From Chitinasiproducens palmae (lineage in GTDB: Bacteria > Pseudomonadota > Gammaproteobacteria > Burkholderiales > Burkholderiaceae), in NCBI RefSeq assembly GCF_900095735.1, contig NZ_FNLO01000009.1:62001-126000 (forward strand): a DNA stretch of 64,000 nucleotides, written 5' to 3'. A program made the position numbers and the translations under genes. Each line of letters starts with the position of its first letter. The first letter of the stretch is position 1. Shown here one piece after another: positions 19,326 to 27,430 of this stretch. The notes beneath the pieces were generated by a model, which did no database searches, was not told the DNA's origin, and worked only from the letters and a program-made list of their open reading frames with translations.

Positions 19326-20420
19326 ATGATGCGCGACGAGTCGCCCGAACGGCCCGCCCCGCTGCGCACCGGGCTGACGACCGGAAGCTGCGCGACGGCG
19401 ACCGCGCTCGCGGCGGCGCGTCTGCTGCTGGGCATGGATCCCGGCGAGGCCAGCGAGATCGTCCTGCCGAAGGGCCAGGTGGTGACGCTGCCGCTGGTGT
19501 TCTGCCGGTGGCGCGACGATGGCACGGTCGAGGCGGGCACCGTCAAGGATGCCGGCGACGATCCCGACGTCACGCACGGCGCCACGGTCTTTGCGCGTGT
19601 GCGCCGTCAGGCCGGGCCCGGCGTGGTGTTTCGCGCGGCCGAAGGGGTCGGCACGGTGACGCGCGCCGGGCTGACCTTGCCGGTCGGCGAGCCCGCGATC
19701 AATCCGGTGCCGCGACGCATGATCGCCGAGCATCTGGAACGGCTCGCCGCGGATGCGGACTACGTGGGCGGCTTCGAGGTGGCGATCGGGGTGGTCGGCG
19801 GCGAGGCGCTGGCGCTGAAGACGATGAATCCGCGTCTCGGCATTGTGGGTGGCCTGTCGATCCTTGGCACCACCGGCATCGTCCGGCCGTTTTCGTGCTC
19901 GGCCTACATCGCCTCGATACATCAAGGCATCGACGTCGCGCGCGCCAATGGCTATCGGCATCTGGCCGCGTGTACCGGCAATGCCAGCGAGCAGGCGATG
20001 CGCGAGCGCTACGGGCTCGATGACACCGCGCTGATCGAGATGGGCGATTTCGCCGGCGCCGTGCTCAAGCACATGCGGCGTGCACCGGTCGCGCGTCTGA
20101 GCGTGTGCGGCGGTTTCGGCAAGCTGAGCAAGCTGGCGGCCGGTCATCTCGACCTGCACAGCCGGCACGCGTCGATCGACCTGCGATTGCTCGCCGACTG
20201 GGCGGCGCGGTTGGGCGCGGCGGCGCCGTTGCAAGAGGCGATCGTTGCCTGCAATACCAGCCAGCAAGCCCTGGCCCTTGCCCGGGGCGCCGGCATCGCG
20301 TTGGGCGACGCGGTGTGCGAGCGCGCTCGCGCGGTAGCCCGCGACGTGGCTCCCGCGGAGGTTGCAATCGAAGTATTCGCGATCGATCGCGCGGGTCTGA
20401 TCGTCGGGGCCGCGTCATGA
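19326..20420 (+). CDS. cbiD: CbiD, (cobalt-)precorrin-5B C1-methyltransferase
   Basis: Methylates C1 with loss of the C20-containing fragment. CbiD is the anaerobic-pathway enzyme, but several aerobic producers lacking CobF are known to carry CbiD instead. No CobF is present in this window, so CbiD probably fills that step on the cobalt-free intermediate. The 364-aa protein shows the family hallmarks [73 protein letters not shown] and [10 protein letters not shown]. Two ATGs lie side by side at 19326 and 19329. The 97-base gap after cobL is the only spacing in this operon; its stop overlaps cobK (ATGA). Confidence 0.95.
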   Translation: MMRDESPERPAPLRTGLTTGSCATATALAAARLLLGMDPGEASEIVLPKGQVVTLPLVFCRWRDDGTVEAGTVKDAGDDPDVTHGATVFARVRRQAGPGVVFRAAEGVGTVTRAGLTLPVGEPAINPVPRRMIAEHLERLAADADYVGGFEVAIGVVGGEALALKTMNPRLGIVGGLSILGTTGIVRPFSCSAYIASIHQGIDVARANGYRHLAACTGNASEQAMRERYGLDDTALIEMGDFAGAVLKHMRRAPVARLSVCGGFGKLSKLAAGHLDLHSRHASIDLRLLADWAARLGAAAPLQEAIVACNTSQQALALARGAGIALGDAVCERARAVARDVAPAEVAIEVFAIDRAGLIVGAAS

Positions 20421-21190
20421 AAGACGAATCGGCACCGCGCGTGCTGCTGCTCGGCGGCACGGGCGACGCGCTCAGGCTGGCGGATGGCTTGGCGGGCGAC
20501 GATGTGTACAGCCTGGCCGGTCTGGGTCGCGTGCCAGAGACGCTTGCCTGCGCGGTCCGCGTCGGCGGGTATGGCGGCGCCGACGGGCTGGCGGACTATC
20601 TGCGGCGCAATGCGATCGCGCTGCTGATTGATGCGACGCATCCCTACGCCGCGCGGATCAGCGCGAATGCCGCGGCGGCCGCGGATCGCGTCGGTGTGCC
20701 GTGCTGGGCGCTGCGCCGCCCGGCGTGGACGCCCGGCGTCGGCGACGACTGGCGCGAATGGGACGATTGGGCGGCGCTGCGGCAATTGCTGGCGCCGTTC
20801 GGCCGGCCGCTGTTCACCAACGGACGCGCGGCGCTCGCGCATCTCGATGCGGTGCCTGCCACGCAGCATTGGCATGTGCGCGTGCTCGACCCGCAGCCCG
20901 GCAACGCACGCGCCACGGTGCTGGCCGCGCGTGGGCCGTTTTCGCTCGACGACGAGCGCGCGCTGTTCGAGCGCCTCGGCATCGACGTGCTGGTCAGCAA
21001 GAACAGCGGCGGGCCGGCGACCGAAGCCAAGTTGCGCGTCGCGCGCGAGCGCGGCGTGCCGGTGATGATGCAACGCCGTCCGATGCTGCCCGCCGGCGTA
21101 CGCTGCTTCGATGCGGTCGACGCGTTGGCGTCGGCGCTACGCGCATGGCGGCGGGGCGGGTACAACGACGCAGGAGAGACCACGGCATGA
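20417..21190 (+). CDS. cobK: precorrin-6A reductase CobK
   Basis: NADPH-dependent reduction of precorrin-6A to dihydroprecorrin-6A (precorrin-6B). The 257-aa protein carries the family segments [86 protein letters not shown] and RRPMLPAG. Start and stop overlap the neighbouring genes as ATGA, so cbiD-cobK-cobM form one tightly coupled unit. Confidence 0.94.
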   Translation: MKDESAPRVLLLGGTGDALRLADGLAGDDVYSLAGLGRVPETLACAVRVGGYGGADGLADYLRRNAIALLIDATHPYAARISANAAAAADRVGVPCWALRRPAWTPGVGDDWREWDDWAALRQLLAPFGRPLFTNGRAALAHLDAVPATQHWHVRVLDPQPGNARATVLAARGPFSLDDERALFERLGIDVLVSKNSGGPATEAKLRVARERGVPVMMQRRPMLPAGVRCFDAVDALASALRAWRRGGYNDAGETTA

Positions 21191-21933
21191 CCGTTTACTT
21201 CATCGGCGCGGGTCCGGGCGACCCGGAGCTGATCACCGTCAAGGGGCAGCGGCTGGTGCGCAGTTGCCCGGTGATCCTCTACGCGGGCTCGCTGGTGCCA
21301 CCGGCGGTGCTCGACGGTCACCGCGCCCACCAGGTTGTCGATACCGCGCCGCTGGACCTCGACGCCATCGTGACATTGCTCGCGCAGGCTCATCGGCGCG
21401 GCGAGGACGTGGCCCGGCTGCATTCCGGCGATCCAGCGCTATACGGCGCGATTGGCGAGCAGATTCGACGTCTGCGTGTGCTCGGCATTCCATATGACAT
21501 CGTGCCGGGCGTGACCGCCACCGCGGCCAGCGCGGCGACGTTGGGCGTGGAATTGACGCTGCCGTCGGTGTCGCAGACGGTAATCCTGACGCGCTTTGCG
21601 GCCAAGACCGACATGCCGCCAGGAGAAACGCTCGGCGAGCTGGCACGTCACCGCGCGACGCTGGCAATCCACCTCGGCGTGCGTCATCTGGCGCGGATCA
21701 TCGACGAGGTGCTCCCGTTCTACGGCGCCGACTGTCCGGTCGCGATCGTCTATCGCGCGAGTTGGCCGGACGAACGCAAGGTCGTCGGCACGCTGGGCGA
21801 CATCGTCGCGAGGACCGCCGGCTTGGGCCTGGAACGCACCAGTTTGATCCTGATCGGCCGGGTGCTCGGCTGCGAGGATTTCACCGAGTCGACCTTGTAT
21901 CGTGGCGCCGCGTCGGCGGCGGACCGATCATGA
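21187..21933 (+). CDS. cobM: precorrin-4 C11-methyltransferase CobM
   Basis: SAM-dependent methylation of precorrin-4 at C11, giving precorrin-5. The 248-aa tetrapyrrole methyltransferase has [34 protein letters not shown] (a CobM/CbiF-type segment), [41 protein letters not shown] and the [13 protein letters not shown]-terminus. It is last of the four-gene operon and overlaps cobK by ATGA. Its own stop overlaps a further short frame starting at 21930. Confidence 0.95.
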   Translation: MTVYFIGAGPGDPELITVKGQRLVRSCPVILYAGSLVPPAVLDGHRAHQVVDTAPLDLDAIVTLLAQAHRRGEDVARLHSGDPALYGAIGEQIRRLRVLGIPYDIVPGVTATAASAATLGVELTLPSVSQTVILTRFAAKTDMPPGETLGELARHRATLAIHLGVRHLARIIDEVLPFYGADCPVAIVYRASWPDERKVVGTLGDIVARTAGLGLERTSLILIGRVLGCEDFTESTLYRGAASAADRS

Positions 21934-22064
21934 GACCGCGCGACTTCGCGCAAGGCGGCGAGCGCCTGAAGGGCCGCGCCGCGAGGCGCGCGCCCGGTGC
22001 CAGCACCGCCAGCACCGCTTGCACCGCCAGCAGCGGGTACGCGGCCCGACAGCAGCGGCGGTAG
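21930..22064 (+). CDS. small unrecognised ORF overlapping the cobM stop
   Basis: A 44-residue frame begins with an ATGA overlap of the cobM stop, the same junction used throughout the cob operons. The product is Arg/Ala/Thr/Ser-rich, with an [11 protein letters not shown] repeat from 9-bp units, and resembles nothing I know. It may be a repeat-degraded remnant of a gene once coupled to cobM, or chance. No Shine-Dalgarno evidence beyond the overlap. Confidence 0.25.
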   Translation: MRPRDFAQGGERLKGRAARRAPGASTASTACTASSGYAARQQRR

Positions 22065-22081
22065 CCGGTCGAGGCGGGCGG

Positions 22082-22885
22082 TCAGGCGCGCAGCGCGGCG
22101 CCCGAGCTAGCTGGCAGTCGCGCATCGCGCTCGACCAGCCAACCGAACACCAGGCCGAGCACAGTCCACAGGATCAGCTGCAAGCCCAGCGCGCTCACTC
22201 GGAACTGCCACAGCAGGGAGCCGGGAAAGCCGGCCGGCACTTCATCGATGGTGGGCAGCGCGAGCTGCACGGCCGTGACGAGCACGACGAAGACGACGGC
22301 GCCCAGCGTGCTGCCGTTCCAGTTGCCCAGCGCTGCCAGCGCCCGGCGACGCACCGCAAAACCGATTGCCGCGCAGACGATCGAGGCCGCGATCATCACG
22401 AAGAACAGCGCGGTGCGCGTGCCGATCGTGTCGCCCGAGCCGACGGCTGGCGGGTTGGCCGGATACTTGACGGCCGGTACGACGATCAGCACGAGATACG
22501 CGAGCAGTGCGAGCGTCAGTGCCAGCGCGCGGGGCCGCAGGGGCCCCAGGCGTCCATGCGCGAACGCGAAGACCAACGCGAACAGGCCGCCCATCGCGGT
22601 GCCGTAGACCGCGACGCCGGTCAGCAGGCCGAGGCCACGCTGCGTCGAGCGGCTGACCACCGCATCGTCGTCACCGTCCGCCTGCGCCGCGCCGGCATGC
22701 GCATGACCGTGGTCGTGTACAAGCCCTGGTGCGTCCGATGCGGCAGCCTCGCCGTGTTCGTGCAGGCTTTCGAACGCGATGGCCCGGTCGACGCGGGGTT
22801 CTCCGACGATACGCGCGAAACCGAAGGCGACGAAGCCCGCGAGCAAGCCGGCGAGCATGCCGCGGACGAGCAGTTTGCCAACCAT
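22082..22885 (-). CDS. cbtA: CbtA cobalt-transport membrane subunit
   Basis: Predicted membrane component of the CbtAB cobalt uptake system known to be linked to cobalamin biosynthesis and B12 riboswitches. The 267-aa product has an N-terminal helix (LLVRGMLAGLLAGFVAFGFA), a His/Asp-rich segment (LHEHGE ... HDHGHAHAG, residues about 40-70) suited to metal binding, and about four further hydrophobic spans. ATG 22885 is preferred because GAGG lies 9 bases upstream. ATG 22894, directly after the cbtB stop, would add three residues. The gene follows cbtB at essentially zero spacing. Confidence 0.87.
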   Translation of the reverse strand: MVGKLLVRGMLAGLLAGFVAFGFARIVGEPRVDRAIAFESLHEHGEAAASDAPGLVHDHGHAHAGAAQADGDDDAVVSRSTQRGLGLLTGVAVYGTAMGGLFALVFAFAHGRLGPLRPRALALTLALLAYLVLIVVPAVKYPANPPAVGSGDTIGTRTALFFVMIAASIVCAAIGFAVRRRALAALGNWNGSTLGAVVFVVLVTAVQLALPTIDEVPAGFPGSLLWQFRVSALGLQLILWTVLGLVFGWLVERDARLPASSGAALRA

Positions 22886-22896
22886 GCTGCGCATCC

Positions 22897-23118
22897 TCAG
22901 TGGCACGGGAAGCCGAGCAGATGCCGGCCATCGTGGACGAATTCATGCACCGCGGTGCCCGAGAAGATCGCAGTCGCGCCTTGTTCCGCGCCGACGAAAT
23001 ACAGCGCGAGCAGGAGCAGCAGACCGGCGAAGATCGCCCAGGGCAGCAGTTCGCCGACCGGGATGGGCGTGGGTTGGCCGAGCGTGTCGGCCGGGGACGG
23101 GAAGGCGGCGTGAGCCAT
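22897..23118 (-). CDS. cbtB: CbtB cobalt-transport small subunit
   Basis: A 73-aa protein with one transmembrane helix (LLPWAIFAGLLLLLALYFVG, residues about 25-44) and the C-terminal His motif HEFVHDGRHLLGFPCH that typifies CbtB. It is thought to act with CbtA in cobalt uptake for corrin synthesis. ATG 23118 has GAGGAG 6-7 bases upstream. The mRNA leader carries a cobalamin riboswitch, so expression should fall when adenosylcobalamin is plentiful. Start of the cbtB-cbtA operon. Confidence 0.9.
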   Translation of the reverse strand: MAHAAFPSPADTLGQPTPIPVGELLPWAIFAGLLLLLALYFVGAEQGATAIFSGTAVHEFVHDGRHLLGFPCH

Positions 23119-23184
23119 CAGGTTCTCCTCGGGGTTGCGCGCCCCAGCGGTGGATCGAAGGATCGACGTCGCGCGGCTGCGCGA

Positions 23185-23300
23185 CGCAACGGCGCGGGGG
23201 TCTGGCTCATGGGCAAGCTGAAGCTGCCCGCTTACAGTGGCGCGACCGCGCCGGTATTTCACCGGCTTCCCCGGGCCTGTTGCCCTGCATTCTAAGCGCA
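23185..23300 (-). promoter_or_regulatory. cobalamin (adenosylcobalamin) riboswitch upstream of cbtB
   Basis: Read on the minus strand, the leader has the conserved order GGGGAAGCCGGTGAAATACCG, then GCGCCACTGTAAGCG, then the B12-box segment ATGAGCCAGACCCCC (23198-23210). These match the core and B12 box of the cobalamin riboswitch class. The aptamer ends about 70-80 bases before the cbtB start and probably hides its ribosome binding site when ligand is bound. It is the only such element I found in the window. Confidence 0.93.
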
Positions 23301-23350
23301 TTGGGGCGCGGCCGGCGACCCATCGCGCGCGCCAGGGCAGGTGCGCCGGT

Positions 23351-23434
23351 AAGTGCGCTGACAAGTGCGCTGACAAGTGCGCTGAAAAGTGCGCTGAAAA
23401 GTGCGCTGAAAAGTGCCCTGAAAAGTGCGCTGAA
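23351..23434. repeat. 12-bp tandem array, seven copies
   Basis: Seven direct copies of aagtgcgctga(c/a), one with a single base change, lie between the riboswitch and the divergent phosphatase-like gene. The array is in the presumed promoter region of the cbtB transcript. I see no gene in 23301-23600 besides this array. Confidence 0.95.
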
Positions 23435-23600
23435 AGCGCGCCGAAAGTGCACTGATGGCGGCAGCGACAAGTGCACGCGCAGCTGTGCCGGCAGCGGCGC
23501 GCATCCGTCGCCGCACAACGTGCGCCATGCGGCGTCGGCGGACAGCGACAACGCTATCATGCCAGTTGCGACAATTCTGGGGCCCGGCGCCCCCGCTGCG

Positions 23601-24218
23601 ATGGTCCTCCGACTCACGATGCTCTGCCAGCCGGCGACGGCAGCCACGCGGCGGGCGGCGTTCGCCGACGACGAGCCGCCGGAAGCCGATCTCGATGACG
23701 CCCTCCGGGATGCACTGCGCACCCGTGTCGGACGGCGCGATGCGGTTCAGAGCAGTCCCGCGGCGTGTGCCCTGGGGTGCGCGATCCGGCTCGACGGCGC
23801 ACACGACGGCGTGGCGCACGGTGTCGAGGTGGTGCCCGCGCTTTGCGACTGGGATGCGGGACGATGGCGCGGGCGCTCCCTCGCCGACCTGCAGGCATCG
23901 GAACCCGATGCGCTCGCCGCATGGCGCACCGATCCGGACGCGGCGCCGCACGGCGGCGAGTCGCTGCGGGCGTTGCTCGCGCGCGTCGGTGACTGGCTCG
24001 ATGCGCAAGCGGAGGCCGCGCGGGCCGCGCCATCGGCCGGTCCGCAGCGCAGTCGGCGCGTGGTCGCGGTCACGCATGCGGCCATCATCCGCGCGGCGTT
24101 GGTTGTCGCCCTCGAGGCGCCGCCACAGGCGTTCTGGCGGATCGATGTCGCGCCGCTGTCGCTCGCCGAACTGCACACGGCGCCGCTCGGTTGGCGCGTG
24201 TCCCGGATCGGCGCGTGA
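23601..24218 (+). CDS. histidine-phosphatase-like protein lacking the catalytic His motif
   Basis: 205 aa, related in layout to the histidine phosphatase proteins found beside cob/cbt genes (alpha-ribazole-phosphatase-like). The C-terminal half keeps CDWDAGRWRGRSLADL, PHGGESLRALLARVGDWL and VVAVTHAAIIRAAL with the second active-site His. At the N-terminus, where the family has the phosphate-accepting His (RHG, or a variant such as CHAAT), this protein reads MLCQPATAATR: the His is replaced. It is therefore probably inactive or degenerate. ATG 23601 is chosen because it opens the first beta strand; ATG 23559 would add 14 residues. Divergent from cbtBA. Confidence 0.6.
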   Translation: MVLRLTMLCQPATAATRRAAFADDEPPEADLDDALRDALRTRVGRRDAVQSSPAACALGCAIRLDGAHDGVAHGVEVVPALCDWDAGRWRGRSLADLQASEPDALAAWRTDPDAAPHGGESLRALLARVGDWLDAQAEAARAAPSAGPQRSRRVVAVTHAAIIRAALVVALEAPPQAFWRIDVAPLSLAELHTAPLGWRVSRIGA

Positions 24219-24241
24219 CTCGCACCCGGCGACTTACCGTC

Positions 24242-24724
24242 TCAGGCCACGCGCGGCGCCGCGGCGGGGTTGCGGAACGCGGCGATGATGGTCCGCGCCG
24301 CGATCCGCCAGCGACCGTCGACGCCGCGCTCGAACGTGTCGTGAAAATCCGCGACCATGAAGATGGGCACTTCGTCGAGCGGCAACGCAGCGTTTGCTGC
24401 GAACGATAGCCAGACACTGGTCGCGGTGATCCGATCGGGCTGCGTGTCGACCAGCCGAAGTCCGCTGTACAGATGCCGAGACGCGCGCGGCCCGAGCGCC
24501 GCGCGTGTCGCGAAGAACGCGCGAATCGCCTCGCGTCCGCGCAGCGCGCGGGCACCGCTGGTATAGCGAGCGTCGGGCGTAAACAATTGCGCGAGCGCCT
24601 CGTAACGGGCGTGATCGAGACAATGCGCGAATTCCGCCTGGATCTCGTCGATCGCGACGCGCATCAGCAGCTTGTCGGTGGCGGACTGCTGGACGGCCGC
24701 TGACAGGTTGGCCGGTTGCTTCAT
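24242..24724 (-). CDS. SnoaL-like / NTF2-fold protein
   Basis: A 160-aa single-domain protein with the cone-shaped alpha+beta pattern of the nuclear-transport-factor-2 superfamily: AIDEIQAEFAHCLDHARYEALAQLFTPDA, the GREAIRAFF segment, then the strands SRHLYSGLRLV, ATSVWLSF, and ADFHDTFERGVDGRWRIAARTI. Such proteins include small isomerases, dehydratases and beta subunits of ring-hydroxylating dioxygenases. Placed next to an aromatic ring-cleavage cluster it may belong to that pathway, but the reaction cannot be read from the sequence. ATG 24724 is used; a GTG at 24739 is possible. Confidence 0.7.
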   Translation of the reverse strand: MKQPANLSAAVQQSATDKLLMRVAIDEIQAEFAHCLDHARYEALAQLFTPDARYTSGARALRGREAIRAFFATRAALGPRASRHLYSGLRLVDTQPDRITATSVWLSFAANAALPLDEVPIFMVADFHDTFERGVDGRWRIAARTIIAAFRNPAAAPRVA

Positions 24725-24978
24725 CGTTCGGTGCGGCACGCGTTGACGACGCGCCGGTGCAAGGGGTGGGGCCGTCGGACTGCGACGGCTTGGGCTCGGG
24801 CCTTGGCCTCGGCATGGGTGAACGCGGCCAGGCGTGCGCGCCGCATCGCGCCCGCTCGCCGCTCCGCTGCGCGGCGGCTGTCGAAGGCGTGTCTCGCGAG
24901 GCTAACGCCGCCAGCCACGCCGCGTGGTCCCCAGCGAAGACGACAGCGCGCGCGTCGGGCCGCCCGGATGCCCGTCGC

Positions 24979-25833
24979 TCAGCCGCCGAAATGTCGCGCG
25001 AACAGTTGCGCACGCGTGTTGATGCCCAGCCGACGGAACAAGCGCAGCTTGTACGTCACGACCGTGGCGCTGGCGATGCCCAAATCGGCGCCGATGCCGT
25101 CGGCTGTCATGCCGCACAGCAGACGCGCCATCACCTGTCGTTCGCGCAGCGGCAGCGGCGGTTGTCGCCCAGCCAGTGCCGCTTCGAGCGCGGCAATCCT
25201 CGCATCCGCACTCCGTGGCCGCGGTGCGGCGACGGCCGGCCCGGACGACGCCGACGGTGCCGACGGTGCCGACAGCGCAATATGGCGCGCGGCCGCGCGC
25301 GCCAGCGGCGCGGCCACGTCGTCGAGATGCGCGATCTCCTGCGGTGAGAACGCGCCGAGGCTGCTGGGCCGATACAGGTTGAGCGCGAGCCAGCTGCGAT
25401 CCGGCAGGCAATGCAGCACCGACAGCCGTTCGGCCGTATCGGTGCCTGCGTAGAGCGCGCGATGCGCGTTCAGCTTGACGTCGTCGAGCGACTGATGCTG
25501 AACCAGCACCTGGCCGGCTTCACGCAGTTGCGGATCGGTCAGCAGCGGATGGTTCGAATCGAGCCGGAACAATCGCTGAGCGATGTACGGCCGCGCGTTG
25601 TCGAAGCCGGCAAAGTCGCGGCGCAGGCCGGCTCCGGACACCACGCGGATCGCATCGTGGGCCGGGTAGTGAAACGCCATGCAGTGGTCGAGCGCTATAT
25701 CGTCCCGCAAGCCGTCGAGGACACCGTCGCAAAATTCCTGCGGACCGGGCGCTCCGATCACATCGAGCAGGCGCAGCAGCAATTCACCGGAGCGCGATCC
25801 GGTACCTCGCGAGCCTACGGTCCAATATCGCAT
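24979..25833 (-). CDS. LuxR-family transcriptional regulator
   Basis: 284 aa. The C-terminal 57 residues are a GerE/LuxR-type helix-turn-helix (LPLRERQVMARLLCGMTADGIGADLGIASATVVTYKLRLFRRLG). The N-terminal 190 residues are a helix-rich sensory region without a receiver-domain Asp pattern. An Ala/Ser/Pro linker made of short repeats joins the two. It is transcribed away from the LigA-LigB operon across a 245-bp gap, so it is the likely local regulator of that operon. The effector is unknown. Length and layout match solo LuxR proteins of Burkholderiales catabolic loci. Confidence 0.82.
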   Translation of the reverse strand: MRYWTVGSRGTGSRSGELLLRLLDVIGAPGPQEFCDGVLDGLRDDIALDHCMAFHYPAHDAIRVVSGAGLRRDFAGFDNARPYIAQRLFRLDSNHPLLTDPQLREAGQVLVQHQSLDDVKLNAHRALYAGTDTAERLSVLHCLPDRSWLALNLYRPSSLGAFSPQEIAHLDDVAAPLARAAARHIALSAPSAPSASSGPAVAAPRPRSADARIAALEAALAGRQPPLPLRERQVMARLLCGMTADGIGADLGIASATVVTYKLRLFRRLGINTRAQLFARHFGG

Positions 25834-26078
25834 ATGTCGTCGGGCTGTGGTTCTTCAGGGTTGGCGCCGCGCACGGGCGGTGCGCCGCATTCACGGCTGC
25901 TCGATGCCGGCGTTGCGACGCGAATCCGGCGTGGCGTGGCTCAAACTAGGCAGCATGCGCAGGGTCGGCAATCGTGGTTAACCATGCGCGGGCGTGTCCT
26001 CAACGCGATGGACAGCGCGGCGGACACACGACTCCTAAGATCGTGCTGTTCGACCGGTCATCTGCATGCTGCGCCGGC

Positions 26079-26552
26079 ATGAACGACTCCCACAATCCTG
26101 CGCCGCCCGAGACGATGCCGACACCGCCTTCCTCGCCCACACCGGTCGCCGCCATGCGTGGTTCGTGCGACGCAGCGGCGCTGCCGTTGCCGGCCTGCGA
26201 TCTCGACGAACCCGGCACCATCCTGTTCACGTCCGAGCGGGCGCTGGCCGGACGCGCGCTGAACCGCTTCGCGCTGAGCCTGCGCGCCGCCCAGGCGCGC
26301 GACGCGTTCCTCGCCGACGAAGGCGCATACATGGCGCGCTACGACCTGACGCCGTCCGTCCAGGCCGCCGTGCGGAAGCGCGACTGGACCGCCTTGCTCT
26401 ACGCAGGGGGGCATCTGCAGGCCATCCTGAAACTGGCGGCGACCGTCGGCGAGTCGCTCTGGCACATTGGTGCCCACAATGTCGGCACCGATGTCGGGAC
26501 GCTGCAAGCAGCCTGTCCGCGGCACGTAGACTTTCTGCCGTCGCGGAGCTGA
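26079..26552 (+). CDS. extradiol dioxygenase alpha subunit, LigA family
   Basis: Small subunit of a LigAB-type ring-cleavage dioxygenase (protocatechuate 4,5-dioxygenase type). Of its 157 aa the last 110 match the LigA fold: NRFALSLRAAQARDAFLADEGAYMARYDLTPS, AVRKRDWTALLYAGGHLQAILKLAA and HIGAHNVGTDVG. The first 45 residues are Pro/Ser-rich and unconserved. It lies 2 bases before the LigB gene, so the two are co-translated. The true substrate is not evident; later steps of the classical 4,5-pathway (LigC, LigI, LigJ, LigK) are not in the window. Confidence 0.85.
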   Translation: MNDSHNPAPPETMPTPPSSPTPVAAMRGSCDAAALPLPACDLDEPGTILFTSERALAGRALNRFALSLRAAQARDAFLADEGAYMARYDLTPSVQAAVRKRDWTALLYAGGHLQAILKLAATVGESLWHIGAHNVGTDVGTLQAACPRHVDFLPSRS

Positions 26553-26554
26553 CC

Positions 26555-27430
26555 ATGGCACGCGTGGTCGGCGGCATCGGCATCTCGCATTCGCCCTCGA
26601 TGGGTGTCGCTTTCGATCGCGGCGTGCGCGCGGGCTTCGATGCACGCTGGCAGGCGTGGCGCGACGGCACCGATCGGGTGAAGCAACTGCTGCGGGCGAT
26701 GCGTCCCGATCACCTGATCGTCGTCTACAACGATCATCTGAACCATTTCGATTTCGACGCCTATCCAACCCTCGCGATCGGCGTCGGCGAGCGCTTTCCG
26801 CAGGCGGACGAAGGGTGGGGCGTGCGACCCTTGCCGGACCTGCCCGGCGATCCGGCGTGGGGTATCCACCTCACCGAGTCGCTCGTCGCGCAGGAGTTCG
26901 ACCTGACCGTCTGCCATGCGCTGTCCGTCGACCACGGCATCTATTCGTGGCTGCCGTATCTCAGCGAGGTGCCGTGGCCGGTGACGATCACGCCGCTCGC
27001 GGTCAACATGGTGCGGCAACCGTTGCCGACGCCGCGTCGTCTGCTGCGCCTGGGGCAGGCGTTGCGCCGGGCCGTCGCGGCGCGGCCGGGCGCCGAGCGC
27101 GTCGTCGTGATTGCGACCGGCGGCATGTCTCACCAGATCAGCGGCGCGCGCTTCGGCATCGCGAACGAGGCCTTCGATCGCTACTTCCTGCGTGCGTTGC
27201 CCGATCGCCTCGACGAACTGGTCGCATTGCCGACCGAGACGCTGATGCGTTGTGGCGGCACCGAAGCGGCGGAACTGACCGTGTGGTTCGCGATGCGCAG
27301 CGCGCTCGACGAGACGGCGCGCGCGGTTTACGACTTCTACACCTTTCCCCAGATCACCGGTTGCGGTGCGCTCGTGATGATCGATCCCGCGGCCTGTCCG
27401 GCGCATGACTTCAAGGAGATGACCCAGTGA
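26555..27430 (+). CDS. extradiol dioxygenase catalytic subunit, LigB family
   Basis: Class III extradiol dioxygenase that opens a catechol ring next to the diol with Fe(II) and O2. The 291-aa protein has the expected iron and active-site residues at positions very close to those of Sphingobium LigB: His12 (GISHSP), His61 (YNDHLNHF), His127 (SVDHGIY), His193 (GGMSHQ) and Glu237/Glu240 (GGTEAAEL). Length is normal. The next gene starts by a GTGA overlap with its stop. With an FAH-family enzyme and an alpha/beta hydrolase downstream, cleavage followed by C-C or lactone hydrolysis is the likely scheme (inference). Confidence 0.88.
   Translation: MARVVGGIGISHSPSMGVAFDRGVRAGFDARWQAWRDGTDRVKQLLRAMRPDHLIVVYNDHLNHFDFDAYPTLAIGVGERFPQADEGWGVRPLPDLPGDPAWGIHLTESLVAQEFDLTVCHALSVDHGIYSWLPYLSEVPWPVTITPLAVNMVRQPLPTPRRLLRLGQALRRAVAARPGAERVVVIATGGMSHQISGARFGIANEAFDRYFLRALPDRLDELVALPTETLMRCGGTEAAELTVWFAMRSALDETARAVYDFYTFPQITGCGALVMIDPAACPAHDFKEMTQ

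Noticed and set aside
23351-23434. CRISPR array
   Set aside because: The 12-bp units are directly adjacent with no spacers, and no cas genes are present. The other tandem repeats fail for the same reason.
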